Shown one piece after another: positions 23,880-33,035 of a stretch of DNA of 48,969 nt. Position 1 is the stretch's first letter. The number at the start of each line of letters is the position of its first letter. The translations under genes and the position numbers were made by a program. The DNA comes from Desulfocapsa sp. (lineage in GTDB: Bacteria; Desulfobacterota; Desulfobulbia; Desulfobulbales; Desulfocapsaceae). The stretch spans positions 1 through 48,969 of the forward strand of contig JANTGG010000002.1 of NCBI GenBank assembly GCA_024763035.1, read 5' to 3'. The notes beneath the pieces are model-generated. The model had not been told where the DNA came from. It searched no databases and worked only from the letters and a program-made list of their open reading frames with translations.

Positions 23880-25085
23880 GTGCCTGATCCCGTGTCTGCA
23901 GCTTCCACATGTGCTAAATGCGGTGCCTGTTCCGTTGTCTGTCCTGTCTATCGGGTAAGTGGTAATGAGGCACATATTGCCAGGGGGAAGCTTCATCTGC
24001 TTGATGTGCTGGGGCTGCATGAGGGGGGGAAAGAGTTTGTTGATATCTTTTCCGCTTGTCTGCTGTGCGGAGCGTGTACGGCGGTGTGTTCCAGGAATAT
24101 AGATATCACCGCAGAGCTTGTACAGGCACGTTCCGCTTTTTCTTCCCATGCCGGTCCCCATGGATATGAAAAATATCTGCTGCGGAAACTTTTCGATTCT
24201 CCGGCTGGTCTGAAGAGCGGCGCTGTTCTTGGACGTACTGCAGAAAAACTGCTTGCCCCCCGGCTGCCGAAGGATTCCGGGCTCAGGATACGCCTGGCGC
24301 TGTTTTCCGGGGAAGATCCTGCTCCTGCAGGGAAGGGGAGGGGGCGGCAGAATAGTGGGGAGAAGTTAAGTTGGTTTCCCGGCTGCACGGCTCAATATCT
24401 CTTCCCAAATGTTGCTTCTTCCTGTGAGATTCTGCTTGCGGATCACGGGTATAGCCTGATTGCTGCAGATGGTCTCGCCTGTTGCGGGCTTGCTGCTCTT
24501 GCTGCCGGAGACGTAGAGAGCGCACGAAAGAACGGGCGAAAAAATATCAGGGCCCTTGAGTCCACCGAGGGAGATATCCTGGTTTCCTGTGCTTCATGTT
24601 TTGCCCATCTGCAGCACTATCCAAAGCTCTTTGCGGATGATCCCGGATGGGAGGTGCGTGCTCGGACAATGGCAGGGAGGCTACGGGAAATAAGTGCCTT
24701 TCTGGCATCATCTGCAACGGGCAGTCGGGAAAGGAGCGGCAGGCAGATTCGTGTCTTTTATCACGACCCCTGCCACATGCGTTTCGGGGCATCCGGTACA
24801 GATCAAAGCCGGAAACTGCTGGCGGAAACCGGCAGAGCTGAGATAGTCGAGCTTGCTGACGGTCCCCGCTGCTGCGGTCAGGGCGGACTTTTTCATATAG
24901 CATATCCTGAGATCGCAAAGGACATACGGGACAGGCTTGTTGCGGATGTTCTTGACCTGTGCCCAGATTTTGTCACAACCAGCTGTTCCGGGTGCCTGAT
25001 GCAGTGGCGGCAGGGGCTTGCAGCAGCAGAAAGTGATGTGAAGGCGGTGCATCTTGCCGACTTGCTGAAACAGCTGCAGCAATAA
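23880..25085 (+). CDS. GlcF/LldE-like (Fe-S) oxidoreductase subunit
   Basis: The 401-residue protein has two 4Fe-4S motifs, CAKCGACSVVCPVY near residue 11 and CLLCGACTAVCSRN near 60, then two cysteine-rich CCG domains: GCTAQY...ACCGLAALAAGD and HDPCHMRFG...CCGQGGLFHI, with SCSGCLMQW at the end. This layout is that of GlcF (glycolate oxidase iron-sulfur subunit) and lactate-utilisation proteins. It passes electrons from a flavin dehydrogenase to the membrane or to heterodisulfide-type partners. The partner dehydrogenase gene is not adjacent. Start is GTG at 23880, nine bases after prfB. Confidence 0.88.
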   Translation: MPDPVSAASTCAKCGACSVVCPVYRVSGNEAHIARGKLHLLDVLGLHEGGKEFVDIFSACLLCGACTAVCSRNIDITAELVQARSAFSSHAGPHGYEKYLLRKLFDSPAGLKSGAVLGRTAEKLLAPRLPKDSGLRIRLALFSGEDPAPAGKGRGRQNSGEKLSWFPGCTAQYLFPNVASSCEILLADHGYSLIAADGLACCGLAALAAGDVESARKNGRKNIRALESTEGDILVSCASCFAHLQHYPKLFADDPGWEVRARTMAGRLREISAFLASSATGSRERSGRQIRVFYHDPCHMRFGASGTDQSRKLLAETGRAEIVELADGPRCCGQGGLFHIAYPEIAKDIRDRLVADVLDLCPDFVTTSCSGCLMQWRQGLAAAESDVKAVHLADLLKQLQQ

Positions 25086-25229
25086 TTCCGATTCGTCCTT
25101 GCGGGGAGTGAGCAGGGAGTGTAATAAAAGGGAACAAAAACTGAGAGTGGTTTTCGTTACAGAAATCTCTGTTAATTGCTTGCGGCTTTTTACGGGGAAT
25201 CATAAAATACTTTCACTGGATACAAGGGT

Positions 25230-26324
25230 ATGTCGTACACACCGGTTGTAGGAAAATCCATCCGGCAGCAGCTGGAAAAACGGGAGGAGGAGATCCTCTC
25301 CCCCTATGCGACCCTGAACAAGAACTCCAGGGGACGTATGCTGGTGGAAAAAGGTGATACCTGCGATATTCGCATGCCCTTTGCCAGGGATCGTGACCGT
25401 ATTACCCATTCCAAGACCTTCCGCCGCTTAAAACATAAGACGCAGGTCTTTCTTGCCCCCGCAGGAGACCATTACCGGACGCGTCTGACCCATGTCCTTG
25501 AAGTGTCGCAGATTGCTCGAACCATCAGTTCGGCGCTCTGTTTGAATGCCTCTCTGACTGAGGCCATTGCCCTTGGGCACGATCTTGGGCATACGCCCTT
25601 TGGACACGCTGGAGAGGCAACGCTGAATGAACTGCATCCCAGTGGCTTCAGGCATTACGTGCACAGTCTGCGGGTGGTTGATTTTCTTGAGAACAAAGGG
25701 AAGGGGCTGAATCTGACCTTCGAGGTACGTAATGGTATCATTAAACATTCCAAGGGGAGAAATGATATCTTCCCCGAAGATGATTCAGAACTGCCGGTAA
25801 CCCTTGAAGGGCAGGTGGTTCGGGTGGCGGATATCGTCGCCTATGTCAATCATGATATGGATGATGCTCTGCGGGCGGGGATATTGAAAGAGAACGATCT
25901 GCCGGCAGATATCTGTGCGGTTATCGGGGAGAGGCATTCCAAGCGGACAGGAGCCATGGTTCGTGATCTGATTGTAGAAACCCTGGGTGCCCGTGATGGC
26001 AGGCTGCATGTGAGTAAAAAAATGCTGAAGGCCATTACAGATCTTCGGATGTTTCTCTATGAAAATGTGTACCGCTATTACCGGGTGCACAACGAGTTTG
26101 AAAAGGCCCAGCGTATCATTCGTGATCTGTATTCATACTTTATGGAAAATGGTCTGGGATATTTTGACGGGAATGCATGGAAGTCCAGAGGGCAGGATGC
26201 ATGGGACAGTGAGCAGGTTGCCCATCGTCAGGTGTGTGATTTTATTGCCGGTATGACCGATCGTTATGCTCTGAGAATCTATGAACAGATTTTTCTTCCC
26301 AAGCCATGGAGCATCCGAATTTGA
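25230..26324 (+). CDS. dgt: dGTP triphosphohydrolase-like HD protein
   Basis: The 364-residue protein has the HD-domain metal residues: H in YRTRLTHVLEVSQIAR, HD in ALGHDLGHTPFGH and a later D in VRVADIVAYVNHD. The N-terminal RITHSKTFRRLKHKTQVF segment is typical of Dgt-like deoxynucleoside triphosphohydrolases. Such enzymes cleave dNTPs to deoxynucleoside and triphosphate and adjust pool sizes; the shorter Dgt-like type may prefer other dNTPs than dGTP. It lies between the GlcF-like gene and valS, with gaps over 140 bp, so it is probably transcribed alone. AAGGG lies just upstream of the ATG. Confidence 0.9.
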   Translation: MSYTPVVGKSIRQQLEKREEEILSPYATLNKNSRGRMLVEKGDTCDIRMPFARDRDRITHSKTFRRLKHKTQVFLAPAGDHYRTRLTHVLEVSQIARTISSALCLNASLTEAIALGHDLGHTPFGHAGEATLNELHPSGFRHYVHSLRVVDFLENKGKGLNLTFEVRNGIIKHSKGRNDIFPEDDSELPVTLEGQVVRVADIVAYVNHDMDDALRAGILKENDLPADICAVIGERHSKRTGAMVRDLIVETLGARDGRLHVSKKMLKAITDLRMFLYENVYRYYRVHNEFEKAQRIIRDLYSYFMENGLGYFDGNAWKSRGQDAWDSEQVAHRQVCDFIAGMTDRYALRIYEQIFLPKPWSIRI

Positions 26325-26347
26325 TCTGAAAGTTTTGCAGATCTCCA

Positions 26348-26374
26348 ACACCGGTGGCGAGCGGTAAGCCGGCA
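26348..26374 (-). repeat. partial copy of the two-part repeat, reverse orientation
   Basis: On the minus strand this reads GCCGGCTTACCGCTCGCCACCGG, matching the GCCGGCTTACCATTCATTGCCG core of the copy at 45798. Only the core is recognisable. Confidence 0.4.
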
Positions 26375-26476
26375 TAAATACCTTACAGGTTCAACTCTGT
26401 TGAAGCATGAAAAGTCCCGTCTCCATGGGGCTTTCACATATAAAGACAAAGCCTATTACACAAAAGACAGTCAATT

Positions 26477-29152
26477 ATGAATATGAAAGAGAGTGGAAAG
26501 ACTCTGGCAAAGAGTTATGAGTTTGATAATGTAGAAGAAAAATGGCTGCAACGCTGGACTGAAGCCGGATCCTTCCGGGCGACCATGGAAGAGGGAAGGC
26601 CTTCCTTTTCGGTGGTTATTCCTCCCCCGAACGTCACCGGTGTGCTGCATGTCGGTCACGCCCTGAATAACACTATGCAGGATGTACTGGTGCGCTATCA
26701 TCGTATGTGCGGTGACAACACGGTGTGGATTCCCGGTACCGACCACGCCGGTATCGCCACCCAGAACGTGGTTGAACGGCAGCTGGCAACGGAGGGAAAA
26801 AATCGGCATGATCTCGGGCGGGAGGCCTTTATTGAGCGTGTCTGGGAGTGGCGGAAAGAGAAAGGCGGAACCATTATCAATCAGCTCAAACGTATGGGGG
26901 CGTCCTGCGACTGGGAGCGTGAACGCTTCACCATGGATGAAGGATTGTCCGTGTCGGTGCGTGAAGCCTTTGTTGATCTGTACAAAAAGGGGCTGATTTA
27001 TAAGGGGGATTACATCGTCAACTGGTGTCCCCGCTGTCTCACCGCCCTTGCTGATGATGAAGTGGAGCATGAGGACAAAAAAGGCAAGCTGTATCACATC
27101 CGCTATCCCTTCGCAGACGGTTCTGGACATGTGGTTGTCGCCACAACCAGACCCGAGACCATGCTCGGTGATACCGGTGTCGCCGTGCATCCTGATGATG
27201 AACGGTACAGCCATCTCGCTGATGTGGGGATCAGACTCCCCCTTACCGATCGTACTATTCCGGTTGTGTTTGACCATCACGTGCAGAAAGATTTTGGAAC
27301 AGGGGCCTTAAAGGTCACGCCCGCCCATGACCGTGATGATTATGAAATCGGATTACGGCACTCTTTGGATATTCTGAAGGTGATGGATGATCATGGTGTG
27401 ATGAATGAGGCAGCTGGAGCGTATGTGGGGCTTGATCGTTTCAAATGCCGGAAACAGATTGTCAGTGATCTGGAGGAACAGGGCTTTCTGGAGGAGATTG
27501 AAGATTATGACCATGCAGTGGGGCAGTGTTACCGCTGTGCCACCGTGGTTGAGCCGACCACCTCGCTGCAGTGGTTTGTCTCTGTTCGTCCCCTTGCCGA
27601 CAAGGCTGTTGCCGCTGTGAAAGATGGACGTATCACGATTTATCCCAAAACCTGGTACAATACTTTTTACTCCTGGATGGATAATATCCGCGACTGGTGT
27701 ATTTCCCGGCAGATCTGGTGGGGGCACCGTATTCCTGCCTGGACCTGCAGCGACTGCGGCGAACTGATGGTGGAGTCGGCTGATCCGGAATGCTGCAGTA
27801 AATGCGGTTCTAAAAATATTGTTCAGGAAACAGATGTGCTTGATACCTGGTTCTCTTCAGCCCTCTGGCCTTTTTCCACCATGGGCTGGCCGGAAAAGAC
27901 TCAGGAGCTGGAATTTTTCTATCCCACGTCGGTGCTGATTACCTCCTTTGACATCCTTTTCTTCTGGGTGGCGAGAATGATGATGTTCGGGCTTCATTTT
28001 ATGGAAGATGAAGTGCCGTTTAAAGATGTGTATCTGCATGCACTGGTGCGTGATAAGCATGGCAAAAAAATGTCAAAATCCACCGGCAATGTGATTGATC
28101 CGCTGGTGGTCATGGAGCAGTACGGAACAGATGCCATGCGTTTTACCCTCACCGCCTTTGCCGCTCAGGGACGCGAAATAAAGCTCGATGAAGAACGCAT
28201 TGAAGGCTATCGTTTTTTCATCAATAAAATATGGAATGCAGCCCGTTTTGCTCTGATGCATGTTGAAGGCTGCGATACTGATATCACCGATGTGGTGAAG
28301 AATCATCGGGAACTGCCCCTTATTCATCAGTGGATATTGAGCAGGATCGCCAGGACCATCGAAGATGTGCGGCGGGCTCTTGATGAGTATCGATTTAATG
28401 ATGCGGCGTCTGTCCTCTATCAGTTTATCTGGCATGAGTTCTGCGATTGGTACCTTGAGTGGATCAAATCTGATCTGTTCAGTAAGGACGAAGTCCTTCG
28501 GGATCAGGCAAGGGGAACGCTGCTCTATGTTTTAGAAACCGTGTTGAAACTTATCCACCCCATCACTCCCTTTGTCACAGAAGAGATCTGGAGTGTGCTG
28601 CCGGGAGAACGTGCCCTTCTTGTTAGCAGTGAGTATCCGCAGGGTGAAGAGCAATGGAAGAATGACGGGGCAGAGTCCCGGGTGGATTTGCTTATGGGAA
28701 TTATCACTGGGTTTCGTAATATTCGCTCCGAGGCGGATGTGCATCCTTCGGCGAAGATTGATGCCTTTATTATCTGTGCTGATAAGGGAAATGCAGAGTT
28801 TATCCGTTCGTTTTCAACGTCCCTCTCCGATATGATCAGGCTGGAGTCTCTTAGCGTTGACCAGGAAGGGGAAAAACCAAAAGATGCCGCCACGTATATC
28901 TACCAGGATATAGAGTTGTATGTTCCTTTAAAAGGACTGGTGGATGTTGACAAGGAGCGTGAAAAACTCGCCCGGGAACGGGGAAAAATCGACAAGTCTC
29001 TCAAGCAGATAAACGGAAAACTGGGGAATCAAAAGTTTCTTGCCAATGCTCCGCCTGAAATTGTTGCCAAAGAGCAGGGGAAAAAAGAGGAGCTCGAGGC
29101 AAAACTAGCCAAGATCAATGAGGCGGAGAGGAGACTGGAAGAGATTGGATAG
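26477..29152 (+). CDS. valS: valyl-tRNA synthetase
   Basis: The 891-residue class I enzyme charges tRNA-Val. Present are PPPNVTGVLHVGHALN (the HIGH motif as HVGH, residue about 56), the CP1 editing domain with TTRPETMLGDTGVAVHP, KMSKSTGNVIDP, the anticodon domain, and a C-terminal coiled-coil (EREKLARERGKIDKSLKQ to the end). Two CxxC pairs (CSDCG, CSKCG near 420-440) suggest a zinc site in the insert. Length is typical. nadC overlaps its end by 35 bp if the upstream nadC start is used. No T-box is seen in the 152-bp upstream gap. Confidence 0.97.
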   Translation: MNMKESGKTLAKSYEFDNVEEKWLQRWTEAGSFRATMEEGRPSFSVVIPPPNVTGVLHVGHALNNTMQDVLVRYHRMCGDNTVWIPGTDHAGIATQNVVERQLATEGKNRHDLGREAFIERVWEWRKEKGGTIINQLKRMGASCDWERERFTMDEGLSVSVREAFVDLYKKGLIYKGDYIVNWCPRCLTALADDEVEHEDKKGKLYHIRYPFADGSGHVVVATTRPETMLGDTGVAVHPDDERYSHLADVGIRLPLTDRTIPVVFDHHVQKDFGTGALKVTPAHDRDDYEIGLRHSLDILKVMDDHGVMNEAAGAYVGLDRFKCRKQIVSDLEEQGFLEEIEDYDHAVGQCYRCATVVEPTTSLQWFVSVRPLADKAVAAVKDGRITIYPKTWYNTFYSWMDNIRDWCISRQIWWGHRIPAWTCSDCGELMVESADPECCSKCGSKNIVQETDVLDTWFSSALWPFSTMGWPEKTQELEFFYPTSVLITSFDILFFWVARMMMFGLHFMEDEVPFKDVYLHALVRDKHGKKMSKSTGNVIDPLVVMEQYGTDAMRFTLTAFAAQGREIKLDEERIEGYRFFINKIWNAARFALMHVEGCDTDITDVVKNHRELPLIHQWILSRIARTIEDVRRALDEYRFNDAASVLYQFIWHEFCDWYLEWIKSDLFSKDEVLRDQARGTLLYVLETVLKLIHPITPFVTEEIWSVLPGERALLVSSEYPQGEEQWKNDGAESRVDLLMGIITGFRNIRSEADVHPSAKIDAFIICADKGNAEFIRSFSTSLSDMIRLESLSVDQEGEKPKDAATYIYQDIELYVPLKGLVDVDKEREKLARERGKIDKSLKQINGKLGNQKFLANAPPEIVAKEQGKKEELEAKLAKINEAERRLEEIG

Positions 29153-29984
29153 CTTGCAGCTGCATACACTTCTTCGCTCATTTCTTAATGAAGATATCGG
29201 GCATGGCGACATCAGCAGCGAGTCGCTGTTTTCGCAAGACGATACGGGGCGGGCAATACTTGTATCCCGGGAATCCTTTGTTGCCGCCGGTGCAGGAAGT
29301 GTTGCCGCCGAGGTCTTTTTGCTGCAGAATCCGGATATTAAGGTGAGCGATGTGGTGAAAGATTCCACCCCTGTGGCTGCTGGTGATACCCTTCTGTGCG
29401 TCAGTGGTCCGGTACCTGATCTTTTAAAAGCCGAGCGGGTGGCGTTAAATCTTCTGCAGCGTCTGTCCGGGATTGCAACGATCACAGCTGCCTTTGTGGA
29501 AAAGGTTAAACCCTATCCTGTGCGTATAACAGACACCCGCAAAACGACCCCCGGGCTGCGGCTTCTGGAAAAATACGCCGTGCGGGTCGGGGGCGGGGCT
29601 AATCACCGCTTTAATCTCAGTGATGGTGTCCTTATTAAGGATAATCATATCGCCGCCTGCGGTTCTCTCAGTCGTGCTGTAAGAACCCTGCGTGCAAACG
29701 TTCCGCACACCCTGAAAATCGAAGTGGAGACGGACACCCTTGAGCAGGTTCGTGAAGCATTGGATTGCGGTGCGGATATCATCATGCTCGACAATATGCG
29801 TCCAGCTCAGTTACGGCAGGCTGTAGCTATGATTGACGGGAGGGCTGTAACAGAGGCTTCCGGAGGCGTCACCCTGGATACGGTTGCGGCAATTGCAGCG
29901 TCTGGTGTGGATGTCATATCCGTTGGTGCTTTGACCCACTCAGCCCCTTCCTGCGATGTTGGTATGGACTGGGCAATGTCTTGA
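29118..29984 (+). CDS. nadC: nicotinate-nucleotide pyrophosphorylase (carboxylating)
   Basis: The 288-residue protein converts quinolinate and PRPP to nicotinate mononucleotide in NAD synthesis. Family marks: EDIGHGDISSESL near the N-terminus, ALNLLQRLSGIAT, ITDTRKTTPGLRLLEKYAVRVGG with the PRPP/quinolinate Arg and Lys, LIKDNHIAACG and the C-terminal ISVGALTHSAP. The start is uncertain: ATG at 29118 lies inside valS, while a TTG at 29145 would give a length closer to the conserved region. Overlap with valS indicates one operon. Confidence 0.95.
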   Translation: MRRRGDWKRLDSLQLHTLLRSFLNEDIGHGDISSESLFSQDDTGRAILVSRESFVAAGAGSVAAEVFLLQNPDIKVSDVVKDSTPVAAGDTLLCVSGPVPDLLKAERVALNLLQRLSGIATITAAFVEKVKPYPVRITDTRKTTPGLRLLEKYAVRVGGGANHRFNLSDGVLIKDNHIAACGSLSRAVRTLRANVPHTLKIEVETDTLEQVREALDCGADIIMLDNMRPAQLRQAVAMIDGRAVTEASGGVTLDTVAAIAASGVDVISVGALTHSAPSCDVGMDWAMS

Positions 29985-30133
29985 TTTTTCTGTCTGAATA
30001 ACTCTTTTGTAAGCAACATCCCTGTATAATAGAAAAATTCTTGATTCTTTGCTGTAAAGTGTGCATACTGAAATACGTAGGTTGTTTGTTATTTTGTTGA
30101 ATAAAACTTGAGGTCTGAAAAAGGAATTCGATT

Positions 30134-30937
30134 ATGCGTTGTCCAAAATGCGGGTATATTACATTTGATCACATGGATACCTGTCTGAAGTGTAAGAAAA
30201 ATATTTCAGGCAATGAGAGTGTGGTGGCAGGTACAACATACCATGCAGCAGCACCGTCATTTCTTCGTTTTAATAAGACTGCAGATACTGCTGAAGAGGA
30301 AGACTCCGAGCTGACCACTGCAATGGACAGTGATGAGAGTAGTTTTGAGTTTACCGATCCGGATCTGAATGCCCTGACAGAAGAAGCTGAGGACTTTGTC
30401 TTTACAGAGGATAGTAATGATGAAGAAGAACTGGTCGTAATTGAGGAAGAGACGGAAGAAATTGCTCCCCTTGAGGAGGAGAGTGTTGATCTGGGAGAAG
30501 ATGAATTCCTCCTGGAGGCTGATGATGATATTGGATCGGATCTCGATGAAGAAACGGCTGAATCAGCCTTTGCCATCCCCGATGAATTGTCTGATATCTC
30601 AGATCTTGCACCTCCTGTCCAGGAAAGTGAAGAAGACGGGATGGAGTTATCTCTTGACGAGGACCTGAGTGCTGATGCGAATGCGGAGCTTGATGGCTTT
30701 GATTTTGATTTGGATTTAGGTCTTGGCGATGAGGCGGGACAGGAAGTTGAGGTCGAAGTTGAATCGCTGTCTCTTGATGATATTGACCTTTCAGAAGAAG
30801 AGATAGGGGCTGAAGACGATGATCTTGACGGTTTGAATGTGGATCTTGATCTGGATTTGGGGACGGAGGATAATGTTGAGTCTGAAGAAGACGAATCTCC
30901 CGGCAGTCTGGATGGACTCTCCCTTTCCCTCGATTAA
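30134..30937 (+). CDS. acidic protein with N-terminal zinc ribbon
   Basis: The 267-residue protein starts MRCPKCGYITFDHMDTCLKC, a CxxC...CxxC zinc ribbon in the first 20 residues. The rest is strongly acidic and poor in aromatic residues, with many aspartate and glutamate runs and a repeated LDxDLDL-type pattern toward the C-terminus; it should be disordered. AAGGAATT precedes the ATG. It stands alone between nadC and tRNA-Phe. Similar ribbon-plus-acidic-tail proteins occur in Desulfobacterota (from memory, unverified); the function is not known to me. Confidence 0.7.
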   Translation: MRCPKCGYITFDHMDTCLKCKKNISGNESVVAGTTYHAAAPSFLRFNKTADTAEEEDSELTTAMDSDESSFEFTDPDLNALTEEAEDFVFTEDSNDEEELVVIEEETEEIAPLEEESVDLGEDEFLLEADDDIGSDLDEETAESAFAIPDELSDISDLAPPVQESEEDGMELSLDEDLSADANAELDGFDFDLDLGLGDEAGQEVEVEVESLSLDDIDLSEEEIGAEDDDLDGLNVDLDLDLGTEDNVESEEDESPGSLDGLSLSLD

Positions 30938-30970
30938 AAGAGACACTTCTGCAGGAAACACGAAAATATA

Positions 30971-30999
30971 TTGACACTTACTGGAATGTTCAGTAAATA
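30971..30999 (+). promoter_or_regulatory. promoter of tRNA-Phe
   Basis: A consensus TTGACA and TAAATA are separated by 17 bp, 16 bp before the tRNA. It is one of the best promoters in the window. Confidence 0.75.
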
Positions 31000-31015
31000 G
31001 CACTGCACACGAGGT

Positions 31016-31091
<76 letters not shown>

Positions 31092-31178
31092 CAGTAGTTT
31101 TAATGGGTTAAGTCATTAATTTGGCTTAACCCATTTTGCGTTTCAGGTCTGTTTTTCCCAAAATGGATCTAACCATGC

Positions 31179-31365
31179 TTACTCATAGTTACCCATCATA
31201 CCGGAATAGAGTTTATTTAACGCTTTTCCGTCATTGTTGTTCACTGCATTCTTGAGGTACTTTGTGTAAACCTTAATGATCATGTCAGTATCTCTATGAC
31301 CATGACATGGGCAATCCATAATGGCTTTTCGCTAAGGCTTATGTAGCCGTGCACGAGCTTTGAAG
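31179..31365 (-). pseudogene. C-terminal remnant of a tyrosine recombinase (phage integrase)
   Basis: On the minus strand one frame reads YISLSEKPLWIAHVM and, after a one-base deletion near 31300, GHRDTDMIIKVYTKYLKNA, ending at TAA 31179-31181. Together this is the end of a phage-type integrase, with GHxDT and the nucleophilic tyrosine (VYTKY). The catalytic Arg and upstream domains are missing. It points toward the tRNA-Phe gene 88 bp away, the usual place of an integrase of an island integrated at that tRNA. Confidence 0.75.
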
Positions 31366-31455
31366 CTAAAAATGTATTTTAGAAATTGGGTTTGAAAAAC
31401 CTATGTATCGTTTTGCTCGTACCGTTTACTTTTTGTACAAAATGATGAGTGACGT

Positions 31456-31520
31456 AGACATGGCAGAGATTCTTTTTTGTTGTTTGCGTGGTAACAAACA
31501 ACATGTCTCTTGCCATGTCT
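31456..31520. other. long imperfect hairpin
   Basis: The outer arms AGACATGGCAGAGA and TCTCTTGCCATGTCT pair with one bulge, and the inner arms TGTTGTTTG and CAAACAACA pair perfectly around an eight-base loop. It may be a small mobile element, an RNA structure or a recombination site; it lies 145 bp before the ATPase remnant. Confidence 0.6.
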
Positions 31521-31665
31521 TTTAGCAATTAATTCCTTTACAGGTACTCATTAACCGGATGAATCTTATTTTATCTTCTACAGGAAATGGTGGCGGTTAA
31601 TTGTTCCTTGCACTAGTCTCATGGTAGGAATATATTGTGCCCATGATGCAAAAAAGGAGGCAAAA

Positions 31666-32851
31666 ATGGAATCGGTGGGTCGCTTTTTCAGGGGACCTAA
31701 GCAAAGTTATTTTCTTTTTGGCCCGAGGGGTACAGGGAAATCAACATGGCTCAGGCAACAGTATCCCGATGCTCTTATTATAGATCTTTTGGCGCCGGAG
31801 GTGTTTCGTATATATTCGGCCAGGCCGGAACGGTTGCGTGAGAGTGTAAAAGGGGCAGAAGGGGAGACCATCGTAATTGATGAAGTTCAGAAAATTCCAG
31901 AGCTTCTTGATGTTGTGCATGAGTTGCTTGAGAGTGGTTCGGGATTACAATTTATTCTGACTGGTTCCAGTGCCCGTAAACTGAAAAGGACGGGAGTTGA
32001 TCTTTTGGCAGGTCGTGCAATTGTCAAAACAATGCATCCTTTTATGGCATCTGAGCTCAAATGAATCGTTTAGCCTGGTTGATAATCTGCAATTTGGACT
32101 GGTGCCGTTAATTATCGGTTCTATGGATCCGGCAGAAACCCTCGCATCGTATGTTGCACTGTATTTAAGAGAAGAGGTGCAGATGGAAGGTGCTGTGCGG
32201 AATATTGGTGCCTTTAGTAGATTTCTTGAGGCAGTCAGTTTTTCTCACGGCATTACTTTGAATGTCTCCGAAGTGGCGAGGGCATGTCAGGTTAAACGGA
32301 AAACCGTGGATAATTATCTTGCAGTGCTTGATGACCTGTTGCTCTCTTATCGTGTACCTGTTTTTGCTAGGCGTGCTAAACGACATCTGGTTTCTCATTC
32401 TAAATTTTATTATTTTGATAGCGGTGTTTTTCGATCTTTGCGGCCGACTGGCCCCTTAGACAGCCCACAGGAAATTGATGGGGGAGCACTTGAAGGTCTT
32501 ATTGCTCAGCATTTAAGGGCGTGGATTGCCTATGGTAATAAAGTCAGCACGCTGTATTACTGGCGAACAAAATCAGGAGTTGAAGTGGACTTTGTACTCT
32601 ATGGAGAAGATACTTTTGTTGGTATTGAAGTAAAGAATTCTGCCAGGGTTACCAGCAAAATGCTTAAAGGGTTAAAGGCTTTCTCGGTAGACTATCCGGA
32701 GGCCCAGCTGTTACTTCTTTATCGTGGCGAGGAAAGGCTATTAATCAATAATATACTTTGTCTCCCATGCGACCAGTTTTTGCAGCAATTGATACCCGGT
32801 CAAGCAATAGTGAAACAGTCAGGAAATGTGAGCAATGACGAAAAGCAGTGA
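31666..32851 (+). pseudogene. AAA ATPase (AAA_14 with DUF4143), frameshifted
   Basis: The first part (31666-32064) encodes Walker A GPRGTGKSTWL, Walker B TIVIDEVQKI and the sensor segment LTGSSARKL, then hits TGA after MASELK. The remainder (DUF4143 domain, with VSEVARACQVKRKTVDNYL winged-helix region and YYWRTKSGVEVDFVL nuclease-like end) continues in the next frame to 32851. One extra A in CTCAAATGAATC near 32058-32061 explains the break. AAAGGAGG precedes the ATG. Such ATPases are common accessory genes of unknown role. It could be a true mutation, a sequencing error or, less likely, programmed slippage. Confidence 0.85.
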
Positions 32852-33006
32852 TAAGAATATATTCTATGATTTGATTTTCCTGGGGCTCTGCCCAAAACCC
32901 CGAGGTTTTGTTGAATGAGGAGGAAAATACTCATTTCTTTGCTTGTCTTGAACAAAAAATAGCTATTTTTCCATCAATTACGGTGCTCACTCACAATGTA
33001 CTTATT

Positions 33007-33034
33007 CAGGCTTACTGTTCATCACCGAGGTTAG
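33007..33034 (+). repeat. partial copy of the two-part repeat
   Basis: CAGGCTTACTGTTCAT is identical to the core of the copy at 13525, and a GTTAG follows as in the copy at 45798. As at ilvC it ends right at the stop codon of a minus-strand gene (the histidine kinase). Confidence 0.45.
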
Positions 33035-33035
33035 C

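Larger units (their letters stand above)
31092..31665. other. gene-poor stretch after tRNA-Phe
   Basis: This AT-richer 574-bp stretch has no intact gene. It holds an integrase remnant (31179-31365) and a 65-base hairpin (31456-31520). Confidence 0.7.

Noticed and set aside
23076-24161. A 361-codon minus-strand frame across prfB and the GlcF-like gene
   Set aside because: It crosses two real genes in antisense and shows no family similarity.
26471-27280. A 269-codon minus-strand frame opposite valS
   Set aside because: Antisense of a conserved synthetase without start signal.
32955-32970. AT palindrome AAAAATAGCTATTTTT after the histidine kinase
   Set aside because: It has too few GC pairs for a stable terminator and no other support.
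31092-33035. A right attachment site duplicating the tRNA-Phe 3' end
   Set aside because: No copy of the tRNA end was found downstream within the window, so element borders cannot be set.
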